From contig NC_077244.1 in assembly GCF_947179165.1 (NCBI RefSeq), forward strand, positions 18,176,949 to 18,240,948: a DNA stretch of 64,000 nucleotides, written 5' to 3'. This stretch comes from Solanum dulcamara (Eukaryota; Streptophyta; Magnoliopsida; Solanales; Solanaceae). The notes beneath the pieces are model-generated. The model did no database searches. It was not told where the DNA came from and was given only the letters and a program-made list of their open reading frames with translations. Both the position numbers and the translations under genes were made by a program. Shown here piece by piece: positions 11,953 through 23,175 of the stretch (position 1 is the first letter of the stretch; each line of letters opens with the position of its first letter).

Positions 11953-12500
11953 TTTAAAAAAACAAAGGCAAGTTGCTTAGTGATAAACTAGCAAAGGTTT
12001 TACGACTTAGAGCATATGCTACCACATTGGCTTTACCCAAATGATAATCGATCGTGCTATCATAATCTATAATGAGTTCAAGCCATCTATGTTGCCTCAA
12101 ATTCAACTCTTTCTGTGTACCCAAGTACTTCAAACTCTTGAGATTAGTAAATATGTGACATTTTTTGCCATATAAGTAATGCCTCTAAATTTTCAAGGCA
12201 AACACTATGGCAGCGAGGTCAAGGTAATTATTAGGATGGTTTAATTCATTTGGTTTCAATTTTTGGGAAACATACGCAACTACTTTCCTTTCTTGCATCA
12301 AGACACAACCCAAACCACGATAAGAGGCATTACTTTGTATCACATATTCTTTCCCTTCAGTTGGCGGAGTAAGTATAGGGGCTTGTGTTAATAAGGATTT
12401 GAGCTTTTCAAAACTTTCCTGGCATTTTTCATCCCATACAAACTTGCCATCCTTCCTCAAGAGTTTAGTCAAAGGGGAGGCTATAATGTAGAATCCTTTG
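11953..12500 (-). pseudogene. E1 RNase H domain
   Basis: RNase H begins at [17 protein letters not shown] (the usual first catalytic Asp of a YSDAS-type motif reads SNAS here, so it is mutated) and runs through [12 protein letters not shown] and [10 protein letters not shown]. After 12185 the frame is broken by stops, but [22 protein letters not shown] follows near 12050-12000. The domain degrades the RNA strand of the RNA-DNA hybrid during reverse transcription. The loss of the first Asp and the stops mark it as dead. Confidence 0.85.
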
Positions 12501-13300
12501 ACAAACCTTCTATAGTATCCCGCTAAACTCAAGAAACTCCTTACTTCACTTGTACTTTTAGGTGGTTTCCATTCAACAATAGCTTGAATTTTACTAGGAT
12601 CCACTTTCACACCTGTCGCCGACACAATATATCCCAGAAAGGCCACTTCACCGAGCCAAAATTCACATTTAGAAAGCTTGGCATAAAGCTTCTTCTCTTG
12701 CAGAATTTGTAAAACAATTCGAAGATGCTTTCCATGATCTTCACTATTCTTGGAGTATATTAAAATATCATCTATAAAAACCACTACAAATTGATCAAGA
12801 TAAGTCTTAAACACGCGATTCATCAAATCCATAACTGCCGCATGAGAAATCGTCAATGCAAATGGCATCACCAAAAATTCATAATGGCCATACCGAGTCC
12901 TAAAGGCAATTTTAGGGATATCATGTTCCCTTACCCACAGTTAGTAATACCAGACCTTAAGTCAATTTTTGAGAACAAACTAGCACCTTTTAACTAGTCA
13001 AATAAATAATTAATCCTAGGCAGTGGGTATTTATTCTTAATGGTTACCTTGTTCAGCTGCCGGTAATCAATACAAAGCCTAAAAGTTCCATCTTTCTTTT
13101 TCACAAATAGCACAGGAGATCCCCAAAGAGAAATACTCGAGCAAATAAAACCTTTCTCAAGGAGTTCTTGCAATTGATTTTTCAACTCTTTCAGTTCTAC
13201 TAAAGCAATTTGATAAGGCGTCATAAAGATAGGAGTAATTTTAGGAAAACCTCTATAAGAAATTCAACGTCCCTTTCCTGGGGTAGTTCGGAAAGATTTT
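12501..13300 (-). pseudogene. E1 reverse transcriptase
   Basis: Two open blocks cover most of the domain. 12994-13224 has [20 protein letters not shown] and [11 protein letters not shown], and 12185-12874 has [12 protein letters not shown] with an intact FIDD catalytic pair, then [17 protein letters not shown] and [16 protein letters not shown]. Between them (about 12875-12993) GASLFSKIDLRSG and [14 protein letters not shown] are recognisable, but stops and a frame change interrupt them. The enzyme copies element RNA into DNA. The sequence style matches plant chromoviruses. Confidence 0.92.
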
Positions 13301-13760
13301 CAGGGAATACATCAGGAAATTCATACACCATGGGTATATGAGCAAGATAAGCAACCTCATCTAACCATCTTCCTTTCCACAACCGTGGAGATGATATTAG
13401 ATGTGAATGATCTTTTACCTTGAACAATGATGTGTGAAGGTGAAGGAGCTTTAAAGGTCACATGCTTTGACCTACATTCAACTACCACATGGTATCTATA
13501 AAGCCAATCCATACCGATAATGACATCATAGTCTTGGAAAGGTATTTTAATTAAATCAGCAGAGAAGACTAGATTTTGAATCACCAAGGGACAACCTTGA
13601 TAGAATTGATCGCAAATAACTTGTTGACCCAAAGGACTTTGGACAAGAACCCCACAATCATCTCACAGATTTCACATTTTTAGAAAAAGCCAATGATGAG
13701 CAAACATAAGAATGTGTAGAACTAGGATCAAATAATGTAACAACACATAAGTTTAATGAG
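13301..13760 (-). pseudogene. E1 aspartic protease
   Basis: The active-site region reads TLFDPSSTHSYVCSS (about 13695-13745), matching the D-P-G/S-S/A-THS pattern of plant chromovirus proteases. After a stop at about 13663 the frame 13357-13632 carries IKIPFQDYDVIIGMDWLYRY, the C-terminal protease signature. The protease would cut the Gag-Pol polyprotein. Stops separate the active site from the C-terminal part. Confidence 0.85.
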
Positions 13761-13779
13761 TGAAATTTACCAATAACCA

Positions 13780-15040
13780 CATCTGCTTCATCTTGTTCAT
13801 CTTGTTCATCCCTCTGTCTCATCGCATAAGCTGGTGATATAGCTCTTGACCCACTAGTTGGATTGGCTGTACCTACACCTGTTGCTTATGTATTTCTAGA
13901 TCTTGCACCTCTATTCCCTTGAGAGGGAGTGGTAACAGGTTTTTGAATCGAGCCTTCTGTATGCGGAGCAGAAGTAGGGTAAGGATTAGGACAATCCCTC
14001 ACTTTATGATCAAAGATCTTACAATTAAAACAAGTGCCAGAAGCTTTTCTACAAGTACCAAAATGATTCTTTCCACATTGTGCACAAGTGGGTATACGAG
14101 TCTTGCCTTAGCTATAGCTTGGAGTGCTGGAAGTAGAGTAACTTGATATATTTTGTTTATGTTGGGCTAACTTGCAAAATGTATTAGCTTTGGAACTGTC
14201 AAACCTCCCTCTTTTTAATGGACCTCCTAAATATACATAAGCTTTCCTGAACTTGTGTTCATTTCTACCAGCTTGTTCCTTGTCGATTCTTTCCCAAGTA
14301 AGAGCAGATGAAACTAATTTACAAAAGTTTTCATGTTGTAGGACCACTATAAATTTTCTGATAGAATCATTCAAACCGTCTTCGAATCGCATGCAATTAT
14401 CTTTTTCATTATTAATAATATCCCCATCATAGCCAGACACCCTGAGAAACTTCTGCTGATATTCAGTGATAGACATACTCCCTTGCTCTAAATTTAAGAA
14501 CTCCTTTTTCTTTGCATCATGATAAGTAGGTGAGACATACTTCTTATGAAATTCTTTCACAAAATCATTCCAAGTAAGAACAAGAGGTTTTGCTCTAGCA
14601 TTTGGTACACTTATCCACCAATCATATGCATCTTTTTGTAATAGTGAGACAACATACTTAAATTTGGCAGCATCAGAATTCTCTAACTGCTCGAACACTC
14701 TTTCAATCCATTCCAACCACTGCTCAGCATTTGTAGGGTCAACAGTGCCTTCAAACTCAACTCCACCCATTTTTCTCATTTTCTCAAAGTTCATTTAATC
14801 AAGCTGAGGCACTTTTCTAGCCATGTGATGAAAGAAATTGGCCATTTGTTGAAAAGGGTGATCAACAGCGGGGGTACTATAACTTATTTAAGGGTGTGGC
14901 TCAACTCTCATACCCTGATTACTTTCAGATTCAGATCCACTTGTACTATGGGGTTTAGAATCAGAAAAATATTCTCCAACCTCTTCTTGTAGGTGAAGTT
15001 GGGCATTAGAGGTATTTAAACCCTCACGAGCGGCTTCCAT
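13780..15040 (-). pseudogene. E1 gag with CCHC zinc knuckle
   Basis: The likely start is the ATG complementary to CAT at 15038-15040 (MEAAREGLN). One frame then runs with stops near 14890 and 14795 into MNFEKMRKMGGVEFEG, VDPTNAEQWLEWIERVF and YEKKY-like gag core (14108-14794). The zinc knuckle CFNCKIFDHKVRDC (CX2CX4HX4C, about 13992-14034) is intact but lies beyond another stop near 14107. Gag forms the virus-like particle and binds element RNA. The bases between 15041 and 15209 are leader sequence. Confidence 0.9.
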
Positions 15041-15209
15041 AAGTCTATTGAAAGTAGAAGATAACACGACTTGATTCCTTCATAAGGAAAGATCGCATTG
15101 CATTAGGGACATGTACATGATGCATATTCACTATATACAAAATCAACATGTAACAAAAACAAACAGTATACCAACAAGTCACAAAAAAATTCCTATAACC
15201 ATAAACCTA

Positions 15210-15222
15210 GGCTCTGATACCA
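15210..15222 (-). other. Primer-binding site of E1 (initiator tRNA-Met)
   Basis: The coding strand reads TGGTATCAGAGCC, the exact complement type to the 3' end of plant initiator methionine tRNA, five bases inside the 5' LTR boundary. Confidence 0.93.
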
Positions 15223-17161
15223 ACACTTGTATCATCCTCTTTGGGAGGATGCCACTTATGAAGCAAAAGATAGTTTTTTTTATAATCTCAAATAGTCAAC
15301 ACATTTAGAAAACTTGTTTTGAAATATCATTTCCAATTCAACACCATTGCGGGTCCATAAAATATACAAAACTCAAACTAGTAATTATCATAAAACTATT
15401 ATATTCCTTTGTGCATAATGATAAGTCAAAGTATAAATACACCACATGGCTTGATTTGAGTTAAAAGCACACTTCAAAAATAGTAAAACTAGTCACACTG
15501 TTCAAGTTACAAGTATCTGGTTTTGTTTTCACAAGCTTTCCAAATTTCATACATAAGTCCCACATGTATCCTGTACAAGTCCCCAAAATATTTACAATAC
15601 TAGATGCATATGCAAACATGATATTCACAAGGGATCCAAATATATACTCCAAATGTCCATCTTCACATCTCGTTCCGCACATTACCTACGATAGAAAATA
15701 ACTATCGCTAAGCATAAAGCTTAGTGGTGTATAAACTTTGGGCTTGGAGCCATTAAACTCTTTAATTCCCTTGTTCATCGCAGGTAGCTCAATAAGGTAA
15801 AAGTAAGCCCAAGTGAACATGTATATCAAAGTATCGAATACAAACCTTCAAGAGTTTCAAAATATCAATATTAATATTCAAAGGCTCAAGTATCAAGAAA
15901 GCTTATAATTCAATTCAAAAGAGTTGTCAAATAATCAATTTCGCCCAATATGTACGTCATGCGTTCACACTAAGCACAATCAGTACCAAGACGTACCAAA
16001 TCCCTAAAATTAAGAAGGACTGAAGCCCATATCAAGAAGGGTCATCACCTAATATCAAGAGAATCAAGAACCATGTTGAAAGTGTCTTTCCACTCGTACT
16101 AAAAAATAGATGAAAATCCATTGTCAAAACAAAATATAAATCCAAAGTCAAGATGGGCAAGATCCGAATTGAGAGGCATGCCAATATCGAGGACAAGTCA
16201 CCATAACAAGAAGGATAAAGTCCATACAAGGATGCAAAATAATCAACCAATTCGTACAAGTGGGAGATTTAGCAAAAGTTTTGCAATACTTGAGATTATA
16301 ATCATACCACGAAATAAGACAGAGTAAGATAACAACCCATCAAGATATTTCAAATTTTGGAAAGTAAAATATTCCAAGTTCAAGTTTATACACGAACCTT
16401 GGCATTTTAGCACATAACAAGTTCAACCACAACTCGATCAGTTCAATTCATAAACTCCACTTCATCAAACAATTCCCCTTAGCTTGTATAAGAGCATATA
16501 TACCTTAAATACACAATCAAATATCTACTTAATTTTAGAAGTCTCATCATATCGAAACTAAATATGAAATCAATAAAAATCAGCCCAAACTGTAAAATTA
16601 AGAGTTCTGGACAACCTATTGTCTTGTATTGTTGCTCAGTTTTGAAGGGGTAAATGGGGAAGTAGGGTTTATGGCCTGAATGAAAGTTATAGACATGTGT
16701 CTTAGGGTTGCATAAAATTTTGAATCACCCTACAACAATTTTGTACAGAAAGATATGCTCAACATACCAACAGCAGTCTATGTAGAATTTCTAAAATAAA
16801 ATCTGGGCAGCACCTCCTCAATACCTCATCACCCGTTTTTGAGTGGATAAAAGAAAAATTGGGTTTTAGAGCCTAAATGAAAGTGATACCCCAATTAAAT
16901 ATATTTCTAAAAAATCTTGAATCACTCGAAGCAAAGCTTTACACAAGGAGTTATACTAATATAACTAACGACAGTCCCATCCAAAAATGGGTTTGCTAAC
17001 AAAAAAAGAACTTCAATCTTACCTTAACAAGTGGGTCTCTCAAGTTAGCTAAAATATGTGGTGTGCATGTTAATCTCCTCCTTTTCTTCATTTTTCACAA
17101 ATTTTCTCTAAGTTTCTAAGTGTAAAAGATGAATAAATGAGAACCCTTAGTCATTAGTTGG

Positions 17162-17217
17162 TTATATACTTCTCCCTTGAAAGTGACACATGTCAGCCCC
17201 TAAGGGTGACACGTGTC
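17162..17217 (-). promoter_or_regulatory. Putative E1 LTR promoter: TATA box and CACGTG palindromes
   Basis: On the coding strand the TATA motif TATATAA lies at 17168-17162, about 475 bases into the LTR. Just upstream are GACACGTGTC (17208-17217, perfect palindrome with a G-box core) and GACACATGTC (17185-17194). G-boxes are bound by bZIP and bHLH factors in plants; use here is inferred from position only. Confidence 0.6.
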
Positions 17218-17290
17218 CAGCTCTTAGGTCGCCCCCTCATTCCATGCATCCCCCCCATGGCTGCCATGTGGTGGGGTGGGGTCCACCCAA

Positions 17291-17360
17291 GCAGGTGCGT
17301 CACCTACTTAGTCCAAGTAGGTACGTCACCTACTTTGTCCAAGTAGGTGCATCACCTACT
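17291..17360. repeat. Hairpin tandem repeat in E1 LTR
   Basis: Three consecutive units of 20-26 bp, each of the form AAGTAGGTNCNTCACCTACTT, so every unit is itself an inverted repeat. The equivalent in the 3' LTR is at 10057-10120. Similar units occur in family A LTRs at 22463-22510 and 53656-53722. Confidence 0.8.
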
Positions 17361-18847
17361 CATTCCTCTTTCGTGGGTTCGAAATCTCGTCTCACTTTAA
17401 GAACCTATGAAATCCTTGCTACTTAATCTCTACATATACTCAAGTAGCTTTGTTATGTAAGACATCTAAGTCGCTAGCTTACGCAAGTAGGTTGATTACC
17501 ACGACTCATTATTTGGCCTTCAACTTCTTCCAAATCCCTCTAGACCTATTTCTAACCATCGCTACTCACATAGAACTTCATAAATAACATGGATCACATG
17601 ACAATCCTTTAAAAAAATATAAAAAGAAAATTGAGGTGTTACAGCTACCAAAGCACACGCAAGTGCAAGCGATCTCACATGTAATACATGAGCTTTTTTT
17701 AGAAATAGATTGTCGAATCCATATGGACTTGTCAATTAACTATTTTTGCTAAATTATATTAATCTAATTTTTTTATTTAATCCAAATAAAAACAATACTA
17801 TTAATAAATTTATACTATAAATTGTAAGAATTAAATAATAAAGTAAACTTACAATATTATTGGAAAAATCCAGGGCTGTAGCATACTAAAAGTTCATGTT
17901 TCTTATCTCTTTCATGGATTTTAGATATCAAATTACTGATGTACAGGGTTAATTTTACAATCATGATCTCTCGACCTCTAATTGCCTACCTTTGTTTACA
18001 GCTTAACTACATCATTTAGCGGGGATAAGCATAAATCAACAAAGATGCATTAATCCTATCATCTTGTCTAGTAACCAAACATGGTGTATAGGTATGTGTC
18101 ACGGGGATCCTATACACAAATTATCCTAGGCAATTCTAGAACAAACATGTTCCCTATATTCTAGTGTTCTATCTCATTTCCGTCTCTCGAATTCTAGGTG
18201 GACAACAAATTTATTTTAATGGTGATCAAGCATTAAAATAGTAGAAGCAATAATATAGGAGTAATAAAAACGATAGCAAACTTTATCCATAAAATTAATG
18301 TTGAACAATCTTTCGTAGCTGCAGCCCCAGACCAAGGGTCTTTATTTACTAATGTTTTAAGAAATGAAGAAGAAGAAAAGAACCCTAAGTCAAAAGTTTA
18401 TAGTTGTAAGAAAAAATCATAAATAAAATAACCGAGTCCAAAACTAATTGTAAAATCAAAACTTGAAGGAAATTGGACTGTGCTAGTGCACATATGCTGT
18501 TACTGTGTTGCGACGCCTTCAACCCTAAATGCTCCATTTACATGCTTCCACTTGGCAATGTCTATTGCAATTTGAATTACAATTTGGAGTTTAACTTCTT
18601 ATATATAAATATTAATATTATATTACAATCCTTCCATTAAGCTTCGTGCTTGATTTCCTTTTTCAATCTTACATATTTAATTCGTTTTCGCACCAAATTT
18701 ATTCATTTTTATGTCAGATTAATCCAAAAAATAAAATACATAATTTAGCACAATCCATAAAATATATGCTCAAAAGGACAAATAAAAAAGACTAAATATG
18801 AGGTAAATAATGACTAAAAATATTTATTTTGGCATTACATCATTGTA

Positions 18848-19433
18848 CTTTCTGGGGGTATGGGCGTCCGGTCGGTAATATTCTGATTAGACATGTTCTT
18901 CTCTCTTATCATATTTGTAGGTTGTTTACGTGGTATTTGAGTTGGATTGTGCTTGATACTTTCAGTTAGGTTTTGTTAGATTAGTTCCTAGGTAATTACG
19001 TGGTTAGCGTTGCCTGGTAGCACCATATTCTCATTTAGTATACTCCTATGATGACTTCTTACTGTTAATAGGTTGTTCGATTGCATTTTAGGTGCGTTCT
19101 TTGACTCTTCTCCTTTAGCTGCATGTTCTCGTCTCTTTATCTTATTTCCTGTCATTGTGGTGATAACTTTCTTTATTAGTTACTTGTGTAGTATTTAACT
19201 GATTATATGCTATGTATACTTTCTTTATCTATGGAGCTCAGTTGTCCTATGCCTACTAAGTACCATTAATTTGGAAAGTCATACTACAATTCTTCCCCTG
19301 CAGATCATAGTATGAGTTTTTACTGTTGATTTGGAATGGTGCGGAGAAGCTCTTGGGTTGGAGATTTGGTGAGCTCTTGGCATTCGGAGTTATCGATTTC
19401 CATCCATGACAGATTAGGATTAGTATTCACTTG
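18848..19433 (+). mobile_element. LTR D2, second segment
   Basis: This continues copy D2 after the Athila solo LTR and stops at the ACTTG target site of the family A solo LTR. No coding sequence is visible. Confidence 0.65.
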
Positions 19434-20059
19434 TGTCACGACCCAACCCCGTAGGCCGCGACTGGGGTCCGATCTGGACCCCCGTATACCTACCTATCAG
19501 TTGTAGTCATATTGAACTATGAACAAGGTGATACTACTCACAAAAAAAAACCAATGAGTTAAAACTTTTTCATGTACATATAGCCTCTTTCATTTGTATC
19601 ATATCATGAAAGGGCACGCGAACCGATAAGGCTGCTATAACAAGAACATTCACAACATATCGAATAGGCAACATCGAAACTAACTCACAAACAACCCACA
19701 TATACATATGTCTACAGACCTCTAAGAATAGTAACAACAACATATGGCGGAACAAGGCCCCCGCCGTACCCCTGAATGTACAAATATATACATTAAGTGA
19801 CTAGCATCAAAATTTAGGCTCCAGAACAGTGAAGCACTTTCGACACAGCTGAGAGGAACTCCTATGCTGATGAATCTCCAGAATAAACATCTGTACCTGC
19901 GGGCATGAAACGCAGCCCCCCGAGAAAAAGGGGGTCAGTACGATATATGTACTGAGTATGTAAAGCATAACACATCGTAACTGAGATCATAACTGAAATA
20001 GGGATGCAGGGGACAAGTATAATAACTAAATAAATTACTGTACCTGCACCTTAGGACAC

Positions 20060-20650
20060 ATAAATCATACACATCATCATATGCTATGCCCGGCCCTCTA
20101 GTGAACTCGGTGTTATAATCACTTCTTCATAATCACATATCATCATATCATAATGCATTTCATTTCATCATATCATCGTATACGGTATCATACCATCGTA
20201 TACGGTATCATCTTATCATGTATATCATCGTATCACACCCGGTTCACTGCGGGGCTCAGGGTCACAATGTATTGCTTTAATCTCATATGCATGCCTACAT
20301 AAAGTATCCGGCCCTTTAGTGAGGGACTCGGTGAATGGAGTGGTGTACGTCTATAGCGTACCATCATAATATACATATATACCCGGCCCTCTAAGGAGGG
20401 ACTCGGTGTTCCTTCCTTATTTCACCACATATACTATCATATTACAGCCGGCCCGGGACTCGGTGAATAATCGTATCGTCATAACATATAACATATATCA
20501 CACCTCACGTACGGCATCGTCTCCTCGTGCGTGGAACTATACACATCCGGCCCGGGACGCGGTGAAAGAAGTAGTAACACTGTGCACGATAACATATCCC
20601 GGCCCATCGTGGGACTCGAGGAAGGATGGGTTACAGTATGCACGAGTAGA
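20060..20650. repeat. CCCGGCC...GACTCGGTG sub-repeats in LTR A1
   Basis: The phrase CCGGCCC followed by GGGACTCGGTG recurs irregularly (near 20092, 20230, 20309, 20382, 20450, 20548 and 20600), separated by ATATCATCATA-rich spacers. The same sub-repeat is regular at 51371-51610 in copy A3 and appears once near 37250 in A2. Confidence 0.75.
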
Positions 20651-22332
20651 GTAGTGAGAAACCATATGCAACTAAGTCATTATCTAAGACTCGATGAAAC
20701 AGTCAAGTGAACCGTCACCTGAAGACTGGGGGAGTAATTATCTGAGGTATCCCTTTAGATGTCATTAGGGCTTATATCAGTTGGGGCTTCAGGGATCACA
20801 AACATGCATCAAAATAATGCCACATAATTCATGCAATCAGAAATATAGTCTATGCAATCAGAAACACAATTTATCTAGTCAAAGACTCAACTCATGCAAT
20901 CAACGGCATTTATCATTTCAGAGCCTCTAAATAGAGGAGCTAGTACCTCTACTTACTATTCATTATATAGCAGGCTCGAGAATAGTAGTTTGACTACTTT
21001 CAGACTCTTGATGTTCAGGAGTGACTACAAGTCACGAGTTACAATCAGAGCTCATAAATGGAATTACCTCTAAACCTATATCATATACCATTTCACTTAA
21101 AGTTAAGCCATTCCAAAGGAAAGAAGAAATAGGCTTTACATATATTAATTTTCATCACATAGAAGACTAAAAGGAAATGACTCAGCTATTATAGGAGTTC
21201 TAATATCAAGAAGTAAACAAGAGTATCGACTCATACTCAAGGATTTACGAATGGATTAAATCCCAAATATCGTATACATATCATTCATAACTTATATCTA
21301 AGACATGCCAAAAGAAAAGAAGAATAGTTCTACATATCTATTCCAAAAACACGCCAAAGGAAAGCTTCACATACCTTGTATGGACTTCTCTTTATCCTGT
21401 TCGCCTCGTCATCCTTTGAACCTATTAAACAGGAGAGTAATATGCATATCAACTCTTCTTAATTTTCCAGCATCTTAGGTTACACCCTAGTGGTAATGGA
21501 ATCTATTCCCTTAGTCATTTCCTCGATTAGTTGTTTAGTTTGTTAAGGCGTTAACGAAAATTGGGCAGCACCTCCCCTATAATGTGCCCTATCCGAATTC
21601 CCAACCATGTACTTAGAACCTGCAGCCAACCAACAATGCAACCAGCAGACCATACATATACATATTACGACCAAAATTATACAATATAAACCCCCAACAA
21701 TTCACTTGAAACTAAGATACCAAAACTAGAGTTTTTAATCTTTCTTTCGCGAATTCTTTAATTGCAAAGCGGAGGGTCATGTGGCTGCAACCAGCAGCTC
21801 CCACACCTCATTTAGATAACTTTTAGACCCTGCAACACGCCACAACACAACCAGCAGCAGCCCCTACGCGTACAACACCTTATTTCGACAACAACTTAAC
21901 TATAGCGATTCTAAATTCGTTTATTTCGAATGCCGAACTTTTCAAACCTTTTCCCCAACTTCCAGCAGGTCCTAAGGTGTGTAATACACCATAATTTAAC
22001 ATTATAAACTTCAAATTAGAGGGTAAGAACTTACCTTTCCCGAAATTGGCTAGAACTCGCCAAAATCGCGCCTCGGAAATATTTTCAGCATGCTGTAACA
22101 TCGTGGCAGCTTGCTGTCCGATTTTTGCTGCACCAAATCCTAATTTTGTACTACTAATACTTCCATATCATCGTAGTATACGCTAATTAATTAATTTACG
22201 GAACGAAAACGGGACTTACCTATTTTTTTCTCCCAAGCCGTCGAAATTTTCTCCTTAGCTCTTAGGGTCTGTTTTCTCACGTTGCTGCTGGAAATTTTTC
22301 AATGAACTGAAGCTTTTTGGATACATATAAAC

Positions 22333-22531
22333 TTATATAGGTGGTCCCAAGGGGTGACACGTGTCAGCCCCTAAGAGGGACACGTGTCCAGCCCCTATTG
22401 GGCCACCGTGTCCATGCAAGAAGGGTGGGGCTGCCACGTGGCAGTGGGGCCCACCTCCCCCAAGCAGCTGCATCACCTACTTGACTCTAAGTAGGTGCAT
22501 CACCTGCTTGCTTGAGGTGCTGCCACGTGTC
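22333..22531 (-). promoter_or_regulatory. Putative LTR A1 promoter: TATA box, CACGTG palindromes, hairpin repeat
   Basis: On the coding strand TATATAA lies at 22339-22333. Upstream of it are GACACGTGTC (22356-22365 and 22379-22388), CTGCCACGTGGCAG (22431-22444, a 14-bp perfect palindrome), the AAGTAGGTGCATCACCT hairpin repeat (22463-22510) and CCACGTGTC (22523-22531). Four CACGTG cores lie in about 175 bases. Promoter function is inferred, not shown. Confidence 0.6.
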
Positions 22532-22894
22532 GCTCCTCCATTGGCTGCCACGCGTCATCTTTTTCCCTTCCTCGCGGGTTCGTAATCTCGTCTTACTTTA
22601 AGAGCTCATGTAATCCGCACTACGTAAGCTTGGTATATCCTTAAGCAACTTAAGTGTATAAGACTCTTAACTTAGTGTCTTGCGTAGGTAAATCGAGTCC
22701 TACGACTCATTTCTTAGCCTCCAACTATTTCCGAATTCTTATGACTCTATCTCCGACCTCCCTTCTCGCGAGGTATCACAATCTTCTTTTCTTAGAGTTG
22801 TTTGATAGTGTCGTAGCTTATCCGGCTCACATGATAGTGTCTAAGGAAATTAAGAAGACGTTCTGAGCTCAAGAGTGCGGGGTGTAACAACTTG

Positions 22895-23175
22895 CTTTCG
22901 AAGACTGTCTGTACTTATTTTGTATTTTAAAAGCCTTGTATTTGTATTTGATTTAGATGCTTGATTACCGACCGATGCCAGGTCTTGGGGTAGTTAGTTG
23001 TGTTTTATTGCAGTTGTTCTCCCTCTCCTTATTATTATTCATTTTCCACTTTATCTATTCATCTTTTGCTTTATAGCCTATTCCCTATGGTTCTGGGCTA
23101 AGGGTTAAGGGTTAGGATTACCTACTAGGGGGTGTTAGCAAGTGTCATTACAGCCTGAGAAATCTGGTCATGATA
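22895..23175 (+). mobile_element. LTR D2, final segment
   Basis: The D2 LTR resumes after the family A solo LTR and ends CCTGAGAAATCTGGTCATGATA, which corresponds to CCTGAGAAATAGAGTTGTGACA at the end of D1. The final CA has decayed to TA. Confidence 0.65.

Larger units (their letters stand above)
7969..17643 (-). mobile_element. Complete Ty3/gypsy chromovirus E1 (Tekay/Del-like)
   Basis: A 9.7 kb element with two LTRs (7969-10409 and 15228-17643), a primer-binding site, a polypurine tract and the order gag-protease-RT-RNase H-integrase-chromodomain on the minus strand. It is flanked by perfect 5-bp duplications, GCTAC at 7964-7968 and 17644-17648. The chromodomain and the RT/integrase style place it in the chromovirus lineage. 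In an 83-base stretch aligned by eye (from about 8479 and 15739) the LTRs differ at about six positions, so the insertion is not recent. Stops in gag and pol and a frameshift in the chromodomain make it non-autonomous today. It sits inside the Athila solo LTR. Confidence 0.92.
15228..17643 (-). repeat. 5' LTR of E1
   Basis: The plus strand begins TGTATCATCC and ends GGTGTTACA; length 2416 bp. It matches 7969-10409. The transcription-proximal part on the coding strand is at the right end: hairpin repeat 17291-17360, CACGTG palindrome 17208-17217 and TATA box 17162-17168. Confidence 0.92.
7960..18842 (-). mobile_element. Athila-type solo LTR, split by element E1
   Basis: Only 7960-7968 and 17649-18842 belong to this LTR, about 1.2 kb. 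Its left terminus is TGTTGCTACC and its right terminus is CATTACATCA. The flanks are identical 5-bp duplications, TTGTA at 7955-7959 and 18843-18847, so it is an independent insertion into LTR D2. The body matches the Athila LTR at 39782-41140: shared phrases near 17900-18230 and 40040-40390 include CATTACTGAT-like, CTAATTGCCTAC and GTAACCAAACAT blocks in the same order. No internal region remains, so it is a solo LTR. Minus orientation is inferred from the Athila copy that still has its primer site. Confidence 0.8.
19434..22889 (-). mobile_element. Solo LTR, gypsy family A (copy A1)
   Basis: It begins TGTCACGACCC and ends GGGGTGTAACA (TGTTACACCCC on the coding strand). Perfect 5-bp duplications ACTTG flank it at 19429-19433 and 22890-22894. 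At 3456 bp with no coding region, primer site or polypurine tract, it is a solo LTR. Related copies are at 36661-39253 and about 50800-54056. Orientation follows from the TATA box at 22333-22339 and the TGTTACACC start at the right end. Confidence 0.9.

Noticed and set aside
17291..17360. Palindromic repeats with short spacers as a possible CRISPR-like array
   Set aside because: Units are contiguous, diverged and lie at the same place in several LTRs of a plant genome; there are no unique spacers.
15460..17430. Short frames across the E1 LTRs as host genes
   Set aside because: The matching frames are not conserved between the two LTR copies and lie in non-coding LTR sequence.
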